From: Candidatus Zixiibacteriota bacterium
GTDB lineage: Bacteria; Zixibacteria; MSB-5A5; SM1-73
Direction: 5' to 3'
DNA: 14,642 nucleotides
NCBI GenBank assembly: GCA_029933635.1
Contig: JAOZNS010000046.1
Span: 1 to 14,642 of the forward strand
The position numbers were made by a program, and so were the translations under genes. The number at the start of each line of letters is the position of its first letter. Position 1 is the stretch's first letter. Shown in pieces: positions 1 through 6,547 of this stretch. Under the pieces are notes generated by a model that saw only the letters and a list, made by a program, of their open reading frames with translations, searched no databases and was not told where the DNA came from.

Positions 1-1
1 A

Positions 2-124
2 AAAGAATCTTTATATGCCTTTTTGACTTCAGTGCGCCATATTGACCAATACAGAAAATTTGAAATAACAGGGATTAGTAAAGTCATTTTTACAATCTAC
101 TGGTTTTCAAATTATTTATTATAA
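2..124 (+). CDS. Possible 3' end of a gene entering from the left (40 codons, partial)
   Basis: One plus-strand frame is open from base 2 to a TAA at 122-124, while the other two plus frames stop early. The 40 residues include an amphipathic stretch with basic residues (VRHIDQYRKFEITG) and then an aromatic, hydrophobic tail (IFTIYWFSNYLL), which reads like a natural protein end. No family is recognised. The start lies outside the window. In AT-rich DNA a 40-codon open stretch can occur by chance, so this stays tentative. A perfect TATAAT lies at 120-125, over the stop codon, and could serve the kinase gene downstream, but no convincing -35 element precedes it. Confidence 0.3.
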   Translation, partial: KESLYAFLTSVRHIDQYRKFEITGISKVIFTIYWFSNYLL

Positions 125-213
125 TCCCAAGACTATAAAGCAAATACATTAAAATATTCGTTTGGTTGCTGCCAATCTGGCATAAGCGAGTTAAGAAGTA
201 ATTAGATGAGTAA

Positions 214-2292
214 ATGATTTTAGTGAGCGTAATTTTAATAGTAGCTCTTACCATCTTAATTTTGCTTTCCCGTTTCTACTTTTCTTCGTTTTTCATTTAT
301 TTATCCACAAGATTTGAGAGACGACGAAAGAATTTACAGCTTCTGAGTTCATTGAGGGAGAATCTTGTCCATGAGAGAAAGAAGAAGATGGCGGGATCGG
401 GGATGATCCTTGCAAGCTGGGAAAAGGGAGAAGAAATCCAGAAGCGATATGAAGATTTCAAGGACCTTCTTTCTCAATTGAAAGGCTTAGTTCTGGAGGA
501 AAAGAGAAATTTGATGGCGGTCACCAGGGACATCTTTTTATGGGGGAAACTGTGGAGCATGCTGAGACGAATTGAAAAGATCTCAACACAAAGGAGAGAA
601 AAATTGGATGTTGCCAAATTGAGAAAGAATTTGAGAGGCTTTCAAAACTTGATTGAGGAAGTTGTGGAGGTTGCCACCAAGGAGTTCTCCTTTACCCTTA
701 ATGAGGTTATAAAGGAATCTGTGAAAATAGTGCGAATTGAGAAAGCCAAGGTAAATATTAAAATCGAGGAAAACTTAGAGGATGTGGGCAACGTCATCCG
801 ATTCCCCTACGATAGATTCAACGATTGGAAGAAGATCTTAGGTAACCTGCTTCGCAATGCGGTGGAAGCGGTGGAAGCAAGACTACATGGGGCTGGGCGG
901 GTAGTGATAGAGCACGGTCTGCCGGGTGGGGACAAAATCTACAAGGTCAAAGTGATCACCAAACGAAAGGGTCCAAACTCAGCCTCAATCATAATAGAGG
1001 ATTCCGGCATTGGCATGGATGAAGCCACTAAGTCCTCTTTCTATAAAACCGGATTCACCTCCGGTAAAAAAGATGGCTCCGGTATGGGGGTGACAGAGAA
1101 AACCGTGGACTTTATTAATCAATATGGCAACTGGGAGATCGAAAGCCAAAAAGGTGCGGGCACAAAGATAACCATAAACATAGACAGAAAAAAAGCCAGA
1201 AAAGCAAACCTCCTCCTCCCCCAACCCAAGCCTTTCCACCGAACGAAATTAGCCTTCGGCTTATCGCTCCTTTTGCTTGCCCTGATAGGCTTAACCTTGC
1301 TTTTTGTGTTTGACCCATATTCCAGATTCTGGGTGGACTGGAATCCGGCTTATGCAAAGGTAGAAAAGGGAAAAGAGATGGTTGTATTTAACGCAAATGG
1401 AAAGGAATTATGGAGACATGAATTTGAATCTGGGATTTTCTTCAAAACAGATAAATTCGAAAATAAATTTCCGCTTATCCAGACACAAGACCTGGACCGA
1501 GATGGATGGAACGAAACACTGGTTACCACTCCTATTGGTATTCAGACTTCTGGACAGTTGTTCTGCCTCGATTATAAGGGGAATATGAAATGGGTATTCA
1601 CCGCGGGGCAAGGTTTCAAAGAAGGATCAATTGTTGAAAGGGAAAACTCAAAATCGGAGTTATTTAGCATTAAAAACTTCTTGGTGGATGATTTTGTGAA
1701 GGGTGCAGAAAAGGAGATTTTAGTTATAAGTCGCCTCGCAGCATTTTTCCCTTGCCAATTGGCTATGATAAACCACTCAGGCAGAGTAATTGGTGAATAC
1801 TGGCATCCCGGTGACATTCGTTTCGCAGTCTTCACGGACTTAAATGAAGATGGGGAAAAAGAGCTATTGTGTGCAGGGATAAATAACAGGCTCAACTGGC
1901 GGAGTGTGGTCTTTATATTGGATGTGAAAGAACTGGTGGGCAAGCAACAAGGACCTCCTTATCATATCTTTGGAAACCTCAAACCAGCCAGAGAGGAAAA
2001 GTATGTGGTTTTTCCTCACATAAAGGACGTTTCCTGGAACTGGGTTGAGGTTTCCCCTATTAAAACACCAGAGCTTTTTTATGTCCGTCCGGAGCATATC
2101 CTCCTGAAGTTAGACGATGGCAGACACTATTTCCTGGCCAAGAATCTGGAGTATATGGGTTGCGAACATCGAATGAGTGATTTCGCTGTGTGGAAGGCTA
2201 AAATCGACTTTCCTTATAGGCTCAATCGGGAGAAGGATAGTCTAAATTGGAAAAACTTCGAAGTGTGGGAAAGTTGCGTTAGGATAAAATGA
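214..2292 (+). CDS. Membrane histidine-kinase-type ATPase with C-terminal extracytoplasmic beta-propeller sensor
   Basis: The 692-residue protein starts with a membrane segment (about 2-30) followed by a basic stretch (RFERRRK), which places the middle region in the cytoplasm. Residues about 200-325 form a GHKL/HATPase domain: N-box around 203-222 (GNLLRNAVEAVEA), G1 box EDSGIGMD (about 263-270) and G2 box GSGMGV (about 288-293). No standard HisKA motif is visible. The only histidine upstream of the ATPase is H53 in LVHERKKK, which lacks the usual following proline. A second membrane helix (about 346-366) leads to a C-terminal region, predicted extracytoplasmic, with PQQ-like strands (LFCLDYKGNMKWVF) and two FG-GAP/VCBS calcium-loop motifs (DLDRDGWNE about 426, DLNEDGEKE about 542). 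Most sensor kinases carry the sensor at the N-terminus. Known: the GHKL fold binds ATP. Inferred: signalling through a C-terminal propeller. The ATG is chosen because it begins the membrane segment; its ribosome site is weak. No sigma-54-type promoter was found upstream. Confidence 0.8.
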   Translation: MILVSVILIVALTILILLSRFYFSSFFIYLSTRFERRRKNLQLLSSLRENLVHERKKKMAGSGMILASWEKGEEIQKRYEDFKDLLSQLKGLVLEEKRNLMAVTRDIFLWGKLWSMLRRIEKISTQRREKLDVAKLRKNLRGFQNLIEEVVEVATKEFSFTLNEVIKESVKIVRIEKAKVNIKIEENLEDVGNVIRFPYDRFNDWKKILGNLLRNAVEAVEARLHGAGRVVIEHGLPGGDKIYKVKVITKRKGPNSASIIIEDSGIGMDEATKSSFYKTGFTSGKKDGSGMGVTEKTVDFINQYGNWEIESQKGAGTKITINIDRKKARKANLLLPQPKPFHRTKLAFGLSLLLLALIGLTLLFVFDPYSRFWVDWNPAYAKVEKGKEMVVFNANGKELWRHEFESGIFFKTDKFENKFPLIQTQDLDRDGWNETLVTTPIGIQTSGQLFCLDYKGNMKWVFTAGQGFKEGSIVERENSKSELFSIKNFLVDDFVKGAEKEILVISRLAAFFPCQLAMINHSGRVIGEYWHPGDIRFAVFTDLNEDGEKELLCAGINNRLNWRSVVFILDVKELVGKQQGPPYHIFGNLKPAREEKYVVFPHIKDVSWNWVEVSPIKTPELFYVRPEHILLKLDDGRHYFLAKNLEYMGCEHRMSDFAVWKAKIDFPYRLNREKDSLNWKNFEVWESCVRIK

Positions 2293-2293
2293 T

Positions 2294-2317
2294 GGATTTC
2301 TAAAATTTAGAAAATCC
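2294..2317 (+). terminator. AT-rich inverted repeat just after the kinase gene
   Basis: Two bases after the kinase stop codon an inverted repeat (GGATTTCTAAA paired with TTTAGAAAATCC, one bulged base, minimal loop) is followed by three T residues. The core TTTCTAAA-A-TTTAGAAA is a perfect 8-base inverted repeat. Part of it (AATTTAGAAAAT) recurs at about 2325-2336. It could act as a weak terminator or simply be an AT-rich palindrome; the stem is not GC-rich and the T-run is short. Confidence 0.3.
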
Positions 2318-2361
2318 TTTCCAGAATTTAGAAAATAGATACGCTTCTAAGCTAATTTCCG

Positions 2362-2390
2362 TTGACAATTCCCTCCTATTTGTGTTCTAT
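2362..2390 (+). promoter_or_regulatory. Candidate sigma-70-type promoter upstream of the exported-protein gene
   Basis: A perfect TTGACA (2362-2367) is followed after 17 bases by TTCTAT (2385-2390), preceded by an extended -10 TG dinucleotide (2382-2383). The same layout (TTGACA, extended TG, imperfect -10) occurs upstream of the response-regulator gene at 6442-6469. Transcription would begin near 2397 and give a leader of about 290 nt before the start codon at 2687, which is long and leaves room for leader control. Confidence 0.45.
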
Positions 2391-2496
2391 TCTTTTTGTT
2401 AGTTTTCCACTCTCAGACTTAATCTCTTGTCCTAAGAAAAGATAGCGGCACAAAGCCTCGCTTCCAAATTGCTTTGATCAACCGGTGCAGATAAAT

Positions 2497-2512
2497 GGGC
2501 AAGGTGGTTGCT
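2497..2512 (+). promoter_or_regulatory. Candidate sigma-54 (-24/-12) promoter
   Basis: GGGCAAGGTGGTTGCT has the sigma-54 arrangement GG-N10-GC (GG at 2498-2499, GC at 2510-2511), with GGCA at -24 and TTGCT at -12. It differs from the TGGCAC consensus at the first T and the last C. Transcription would start near 2523, about 165 nt before the exported-protein gene. Two sigma-54 activators are encoded in this window, which raises plausibility, but a short degenerate motif can occur by chance. Confidence 0.3.
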
Positions 2513-2517
2513 AAATG

Positions 2518-2541
2518 GCAAAGTGCAACCTTTGCAAAGGT
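2518..2541 (+). repeat. Palindrome with two mutually exclusive hairpins in the leader of the exported-protein gene
   Basis: ACCTTTGCAAAGGT (2528-2541) is a perfect 14-base palindrome. Its left half can instead pair upstream: GCAAAG (2518-2523) with CTTTGC (2530-2535) around the loop TGCAAC. It could be an operator for a dimeric regulator or a simple RNA switch. It lies about 145 bases upstream of the start codon, just downstream of the -24/-12 candidate. No function can be assigned from sequence alone. Confidence 0.35.
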
Positions 2542-2686
2542 GTGTTGTGGAATAGTGGCATGTAATTTTGAAATAGATAGGAGGTGTATATAAGCTGACT
2601 TTTGATATCTTTTTAAGAGATTCTTAATTTTAACATCTATCTGGAAGTAAGCAAAACTATTTAAAAAAATGAAAGGAGCACAAAAG

Positions 2687-5600
2687 ATGAAATTGAAAAA
2701 AATTGTTCTTTTAGTCATGGAAATGCTTGCTATTAGCACACTAGGTATAGTTGGGCAGTCTCATTCGGCTAACCTCGGTCTACTTGTCAAAAATTCTTCT
2801 TCTTTGGATGTTGAAGAACAGGCAGCATACAACTTTGCTACCTCTCGTGGTTTTACAGTAACAAAAATTGATCCTGCGGCAATTCTCACAGATCCTAACA
2901 TTCTAAACACGGTTAATGGTTTTTGGGCGGCAAACAATTCAGCCCCATCCGGTTTCAATGACCCGACTGTCAGTGCTTCCCTCAAATCTCAACTTGAGGG
3001 GGGGAAAGGTCTTTTGATTACCTGGTATGGCAACTATCTGGCACAATATCTGGGTTTGGGCACAGCATCTTTGGGTTCAAGCTGGAATCCGGTTGTCAGC
3101 GACCATGAATATTGGGTGGATAAGATTGACGACCACCCGATATTTGAAAATCTGACTCCGTGGGTCCCGCCTTCTGGACCACCAGATGATGATTCCAAAT
3201 TGTTGTATTATGTTACACCCGGCTATATTTCTGTTGGAAAGATTCGGGTTAATTGGTCCATCCCCTATACAGATTATCACTTTGCCCGATTATGGACAAG
3301 CTATGGTTGGTGTGGGCAGTCATTTGACCCCGCCTTGCAACAACAGTATGGCATTACAGGCACATGTGAACGGAGCATACAAATCACACGCATCCGGGAG
3401 GCAACTGTTGGGAGTGGCTCGGTCGTTATGACCCCCTGCTCAATGGCAGGCGGTGACCACTGGCATTGGGGCGAGATGGGGTTTCAGATGTTGGAGAATA
3501 TGCTTACGTATGTGTGTTCTGGTGGCCAGCCACCGCAGGGAAGTATTCTGGAAATCGCTTCGGTAACGCTCAACCAAGGAGAGAAAGTCGTCTCTGGCAA
3601 ACTGACGGAAGTGCACATAGTGCTGAGAAATCGTGGAGGGATTTCTATACCAGCAAAGAATGTAAATGTCGCAGTATTTGCTCTCGATCGTTGTGACTAT
3701 CCACCCGGTATACCGGCAGGCAATCCTTGGTGTGCTATTGATGATAGCAGAACATACTTGCATTCAGCACAGATTTTCGAGAACGTAGAAATGCCGGAAA
3801 TCAGGCCTTGCGAAGTGAAAAGCCTGCCAACACTCGTAACGATTTTCTCTGGCGGTGGTTATGTAGACCAAGTGCTCGTGGTTATAAAATCTGTAGACGG
3901 AACCTGTCTCGCTGACATGATTGCCCCGCTGTCACAGCAACCACAGGATTGGTACGAACATGAGAGCGGTTGCTCATGGTTATCCCTATACAAGGATCAG
4001 ACCATAGACATTGATCCGGCAGTCAACTGTTTCTGGGAGATATTCTCGCTCTTATCTTTCGGACCAACTAACCTCCTTAGAACTGGTGGCAATATATGTG
4101 GCTATTTGAAAGGACTAAGCGATATTTGGCCGCACCTTACAGTGGCTCTGAACTATGCTTCGCAAGGCGATGTTGATCGGGCTTTCGAAGAGGGCTGGAT
4201 AGCAGCGCAGGCCGCATTCGACCTGACCATAGGAATAATGGGAAATGAAGCGCTTCAGATACTTCTGAGCCTCTGGTCAATCGTTGAGAATGAAATAAAC
4301 AATAGGGGATGCATTGAGTATATCGAGGAATTGAAGCAACAATTCTGGCTGATGCTCCAAGGGGGTATTAAAGAACTCAGTTCTGTTGAGTGGCCACAGA
4401 TTGAGCTTCCACCAATAGTCGTTCACGTGGGATCTCCAGTCGACGTGATCGTCCGGAACGAATTCGGCGACACTCTCCGGCTCGATTCGGAAGGAAACCT
4501 GTTTAACTCCATAGATTCAGCCTACGCTGTAAGAGCATTTGAAGATGACTACTTCGTACTGCCTAGTGGAGGTTCTTACAGTCTAACGGTTATTGCGCGG
4601 GACACGGGGTGGTGCCATATTGCGTTTATGCAGCCTTTTGCTGGCGGGCCCGTCTACTTGGTAGACTATGAACCGATTAGAATTGAAGACAATAGCATTG
4701 CAAGACTAGATGCCATCGACAACACAACGTCGGACTATACACTAGAAGTCGATAAGGACGGAGATGGCCAGTACGAGAGGAAGGTTACACCTGCTTCAAT
4801 CACAATCATAGCAGGACCAGGATTTGCTTCCCTATCTGGGGTTATAGATGACGACGCAGGTTATGGTCTGCTTGGTATCAGTGTTGACATCTATGATTCA
4901 CTGGCAATGCTATGGAAATCGGTCGTAACCGACGATTCTGGCTACTACCATATCGACAGCATTCCCAATGGGCACTACACAGCGACCGTTGTGACTCCGT
5001 TGGGCTATCAGGCTGACCAAGAGACAAAAGAGTTTACTGTCCACCATGTCCCGGTGAGGGTAGACTTTTCGCTTACCAAACTCGACATCACCCCTGGACC
5101 GCGTTCCCGGGCTTACTGGGCGCATCAGTTACACAAGGCACTCAAGAATAAACCAAAGGATTACACGGTCGATGATTTCTCCAACTTTGTGGGCCTGATA
5201 AACGTGCACTTCAACCAGAACCAGATCAACCCGGTTGATTTCTATTCTGTCCCACAACCGGCTGATCAGACTGATAGCTTGAAAATTCTGAAGAAGCTTC
5301 TGCACATGCGCAATATAGGAGAATGGGAACCATCACTGAAACGGCTCGCTAAGGCACAATTGATAGCTTTAATGCTCAATGTAGTATCCGGAAAAATCAG
5401 CCAGACAGAAGAAATCTCCGAAGATGGTCGAACGGTTAGTCAAGCAATAACCTACTGCGATCTGCTCGTAAATGATGAAATCGATTGCCCGGATGGTAGT
5501 CCGGGGCAGGGAAGCCCACTGTGTCGTTATATCCGCGCCGGCTTCATTCTTACGTTTGCAAATTTAGGGATCACTGTGCCTGGAGGTCTTATACCAGAAG

Positions 5601-5926
5601 ATGTGACTGAGATCGCATACAAGATTCGCAATCAGGAGGACCTGCCTGAAGGATTTGGGCTTCATCAGAACTATCCCAACCCATTCAACCCCGATTGTGA
5701 AATCAGCTATACACTGCCTACAGATGCGGATGTCAGTCTCTCGATTTACAACTTATTGGGACAAAAGGTGAGAACCTTGGTTGATGAATATCAGCCTGCA
5801 GGGCACAAAATCGTTCACTGGGATGGCGCGGATGATAATGGCAACAAGGTGGCATCTGGAATCTACTTCTATCGGCTCAAGGCGGGAGATTATACCGAAA
5901 CTAAGAAGATGATTTTGATGAAGTAG
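2687..5926 (+). CDS. Large secreted multidomain protein with C-terminal type IX-secretion-like sorting/FlgD-like domain
   Basis: The start at 2687 is chosen over an in-frame ATG at 2669 because AAAGGAG (2672-2678) sits 8 bases before it; the product is 1079 residues. A signal peptide (about 1-28, basic start, hydrophobic core, SHSA end) precedes an N-terminal region (about 30-280) resembling class I glutamine-amidotransferase/ThuA-like folds, without an evident catalytic cysteine. Then come a CARDB-like beta region (about 285-425), a helical region (about 440-550), a calcium-loop-like DKDGDGQYE (about 690), a carboxypeptidase-regulatory-like beta domain (about 715-800), and a helical stretch with paired cysteines. 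The C-terminus (about 990-1079) has QNYPNPFNP (994-1002) and ends in VASGIYFYRLKAGDYTETKK, typical of the T9SS type A sorting domain or FlgD-like Ig fold. Known: such tails direct proteins to the surface in FCB bacteria. Inferred: a cell-surface or secreted, probably binding, protein. No catalytic site is recognised. Confidence 0.85.
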   Translation: MKLKKIVLLVMEMLAISTLGIVGQSHSANLGLLVKNSSSLDVEEQAAYNFATSRGFTVTKIDPAAILTDPNILNTVNGFWAANNSAPSGFNDPTVSASLKSQLEGGKGLLITWYGNYLAQYLGLGTASLGSSWNPVVSDHEYWVDKIDDHPIFENLTPWVPPSGPPDDDSKLLYYVTPGYISVGKIRVNWSIPYTDYHFARLWTSYGWCGQSFDPALQQQYGITGTCERSIQITRIREATVGSGSVVMTPCSMAGGDHWHWGEMGFQMLENMLTYVCSGGQPPQGSILEIASVTLNQGEKVVSGKLTEVHIVLRNRGGISIPAKNVNVAVFALDRCDYPPGIPAGNPWCAIDDSRTYLHSAQIFENVEMPEIRPCEVKSLPTLVTIFSGGGYVDQVLVVIKSVDGTCLADMIAPLSQQPQDWYEHESGCSWLSLYKDQTIDIDPAVNCFWEIFSLLSFGPTNLLRTGGNICGYLKGLSDIWPHLTVALNYASQGDVDRAFEEGWIAAQAAFDLTIGIMGNEALQILLSLWSIVENEINNRGCIEYIEELKQQFWLMLQGGIKELSSVEWPQIELPPIVVHVGSPVDVIVRNEFGDTLRLDSEGNLFNSIDSAYAVRAFEDDYFVLPSGGSYSLTVIARDTGWCHIAFMQPFAGGPVYLVDYEPIRIEDNSIARLDAIDNTTSDYTLEVDKDGDGQYERKVTPASITIIAGPGFASLSGVIDDDAGYGLLGISVDIYDSLAMLWKSVVTDDSGYYHIDSIPNGHYTATVVTPLGYQADQETKEFTVHHVPVRVDFSLTKLDITPGPRSRAYWAHQLHKALKNKPKDYTVDDFSNFVGLINVHFNQNQINPVDFYSVPQPADQTDSLKILKKLLHMRNIGEWEPSLKRLAKAQLIALMLNVVSGKISQTEEISEDGRTVSQAITYCDLLVNDEIDCPDGSPGQGSPLCRYIRAGFILTFANLGITVPGGLIPEDVTEIAYKIRNQEDLPEGFGLHQNYPNPFNPDCEISYTLPTDADVSLSIYNLLGQKVRTLVDEYQPAGHKIVHWDGADDNGNKVASGIYFYRLKAGDYTETKKMILMK

Positions 5927-5936
5927 AGGGGGGTCT

Positions 5937-5971
5937 ACGGTCGGGGTGGACACAGAGGTCCGCCCCGCCGT
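5937..5971 (+). terminator. Strong GC-rich stem-loop after the exported-protein gene
   Basis: Eleven bases after the stop codon, ACGG-t-CGGGGTGGAC pairs with GTCCGCCCCGCCGT around the loop ACAGAG: 14 pairs, one G-U and one bulged T. The position suits a transcription terminator, but the stem is followed by TAAAAACC rather than a T-run. It may instead be an mRNA 3'-end stabiliser or another member of the hairpin repeats that fill this gap. Confidence 0.45.
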
Positions 5972-6006
5972 TAAAAACCGTGTTAGCAAGCTTTTGCGAA
6001 CTTTGA

Positions 6007-6088
6007 TAAGAGATGGCACCCCGCTTGGCGGGTAATATGGTTCGGGATACAATCCCGAATACCTCCGTATCTCTTAAAATCCCGAACC
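6007..6088 (+). other. Possible branched RNA structure with alternative pairing
   Basis: TAAGAGAT (6007-6014) pairs perfectly with ATCTCTTA (6069-6076). The enclosed DNA holds two complete hairpins: CCCGC-TTG-GCGGG (6020-6032) and TTCGGGAT-ACA-ATCCCGAA (6041-6059). This gives a three-way junction. GGTTCGGGAT (6039-6048) can also pair over all 10 bases with ATCCCGAACC (6079-6088), a competing fold that would open the outer stem. The geometry recalls a switching leader RNA, but the region is about 460 bases upstream of the next gene and shares the CGGGAT core with the hairpin at 6127-6152, so a repeat-derived origin is also possible. Confidence 0.35.
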
Positions 6089-6095
6089 CTCTGGA

Positions 6096-6120
6096 GGACA
6101 GCCATAAAGGCTGTCCCTAT
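6096..6120 (-). repeat. REP-like hairpin (ATAG-headed)
   Basis: GGACAGCC-ATAAA-GGCTGTCC is a perfect 8-base stem with a 5-base loop (6096-6116). Read on the minus strand it is preceded by ATAGG, close to the GTAG tetranucleotide seen before other hairpins in this window. It is treated as an eroded member of the same group. Confidence 0.4.
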
Positions 6121-6126
6121 GGTCAA

Positions 6127-6152
6127 GCGTCGGGATAACAATATCCCGACGC
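6127..6152 (+). repeat. Perfect 11-base inverted repeat with CGGGAT core
   Basis: GCGTCGGGATA and TATCCCGACGC flank a 4-base ACAA loop with no mismatch. The core CGGGAT/ATCCCG and the ACA loop are shared with the hairpin at 6041-6059, so the two look like members of one repeat class. No adjacent T-run suggests an intrinsic terminator. Confidence 0.5.
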
Positions 6153-6224
6153 AACGATAAATATCAAGCAAGGACGACCACAAGGTCAGTTGGCTCAAAT
6201 GAGGTTGTCACCACAAATTTCCCC

Positions 6225-6246
6225 CCTCTCCACCATAGTGGAGAGG
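6225..6246 (+). repeat. Perfect 9-base inverted repeat (CACCATAGTG core)
   Basis: CCTCTCCAC and GTGGAGAGG surround the loop CATA. The ten-base centre CACCATAGTG recurs at 10986-10995, where the outer stem has decayed. An A-run follows on the plus strand, so it is not a plus-strand intrinsic terminator. Confidence 0.45.
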
Positions 6247-6261
6247 AAAAAAGTGAGGTAA

Positions 6262-6285
6262 GTAGTGGTCGAGCTTGCTCGACCA
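6262..6285 (+). repeat. REP-like element: GTAG plus hairpin (TCGAG stem)
   Basis: GTAG (6262-6265) is followed by TGGTCGAGC-TT-GCTCGACCA (6266-6285), a perfect 9-base inverted repeat. The GTAG tetranucleotide 5' of a hairpin is the signature of REP elements mobilised by REP-associated tyrosine transposases. It aligns with the element at 6415-6436 read on the other strand: both have GTAGT.G at the head, CTTG in the loop and CCA after the stem, while the stem bases differ in a paired way (TCGAG/CTCGA against CAAAG/CTTTG). Confidence 0.5.
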
Positions 6286-6338
6286 GTTTGGTTTACGGTT
6301 CACAGCTTATGGGGGGCTAAAAAAGTGGAAAAGGATGG

Positions 6339-6361
6339 TCGGGCAAGGGTGCCCGAGCTAC
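6339..6361 (-). repeat. REP-like element: GTAG plus CGGGC hairpin
   Basis: On the minus strand, TTCGTAGCTCGGGCACC begins a hairpin with a 7-base stem (TCGGGCA/TGCCCGA; plus positions 6339-6345 and 6350-6356). GTAG is at plus 6358-6361. A near copy, TTCGTAGGTCGGGCACC, occurs at 10256-10287. The match extends across GTAG and half the stem, which supports a dispersed repeat. Confidence 0.5.
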
Positions 6362-6414
6362 GAAAAGTGGAGGAGTTATATTCTCATAATATGACCACGT
6401 GCCCACATCGTTTG

Positions 6415-6436
6415 GCAAAGCAAGCTTTGCTACTAC
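6415..6436 (-). repeat. REP-like element: GTAG plus hairpin (CAAAG stem)
   Basis: GCAAAGC-AA-GCTTTGC (6415-6430) is a perfect 7-base inverted repeat. On the minus strand it is headed by GTAGTA, and the hairpin is followed by CCA. It is the opposite-orientation partner of the element at 6262-6285. It ends only a few bases upstream of the -35 hexamer at 6442. Confidence 0.45.
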
Positions 6437-6441
6437 ATATC

Positions 6442-6469
6442 TTGACATAAGAAGAAATTATGGTATCTT
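6442..6469 (+). promoter_or_regulatory. Candidate sigma-70-type promoter of the response-regulator gene
   Basis: A perfect TTGACA (6442-6447) is followed after 16 bases by TATCTT (6464-6469), with an extended -10 TG at 6461-6462. Transcription would start near 6476 and leave a leader of about 72 nt before the start codon at 6548. The leader contains the hairpin at 6493-6530. Confidence 0.5.
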
Positions 6470-6492
6470 AAAAACAGGTAGCCAGAAAAAGA

Positions 6493-6530
6493 CCAACAGA
6501 TTGGATTTCGTTGATCCCTTCATCTGTTGG
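6493..6530 (+). promoter_or_regulatory. Leader hairpin just upstream of the response-regulator ribosome site
   Basis: CCAACAGAT (6493-6501) and ATCTGTTGG (6522-6530) are a perfect 9-base inverted repeat. Inside it, GGAT (6503-6506) can pair with ATCC (6514-6517). The structure ends 8 bases before GGGGAG (6539-6544). It could control translation or protect the mRNA 5' end; no riboswitch class is recognised. Confidence 0.4.
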
Positions 6531-6547
6531 AAAATCACGGGGAGCAA

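Noticed and set aside
206..217. Three-codon frame ATG-AGT-AAA-TGA overlapping the kinase start
   Set aside because: Too short to judge and lacking a ribosome site; the overlap may be chance.
2669..2686. Upstream in-frame ATG for the exported protein
   Set aside because: The AAAGGAG ribosome site lies inside this extension and is well spaced for the ATG at 2687; the signal peptide is also better formed from 2687.
5927..6440. Dense series of palindromes considered as a CRISPR array
   Set aside because: There is no regularly spaced identical repeat with unique spacers; stems differ in sequence and spacing is irregular, and no cas gene is nearby.
6265..6450. A 61-codon plus-strand open frame (MVELARPV...)
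   Set aside because: It is made of the REP-like hairpin sequences at 6262-6430 and has no family resemblance.
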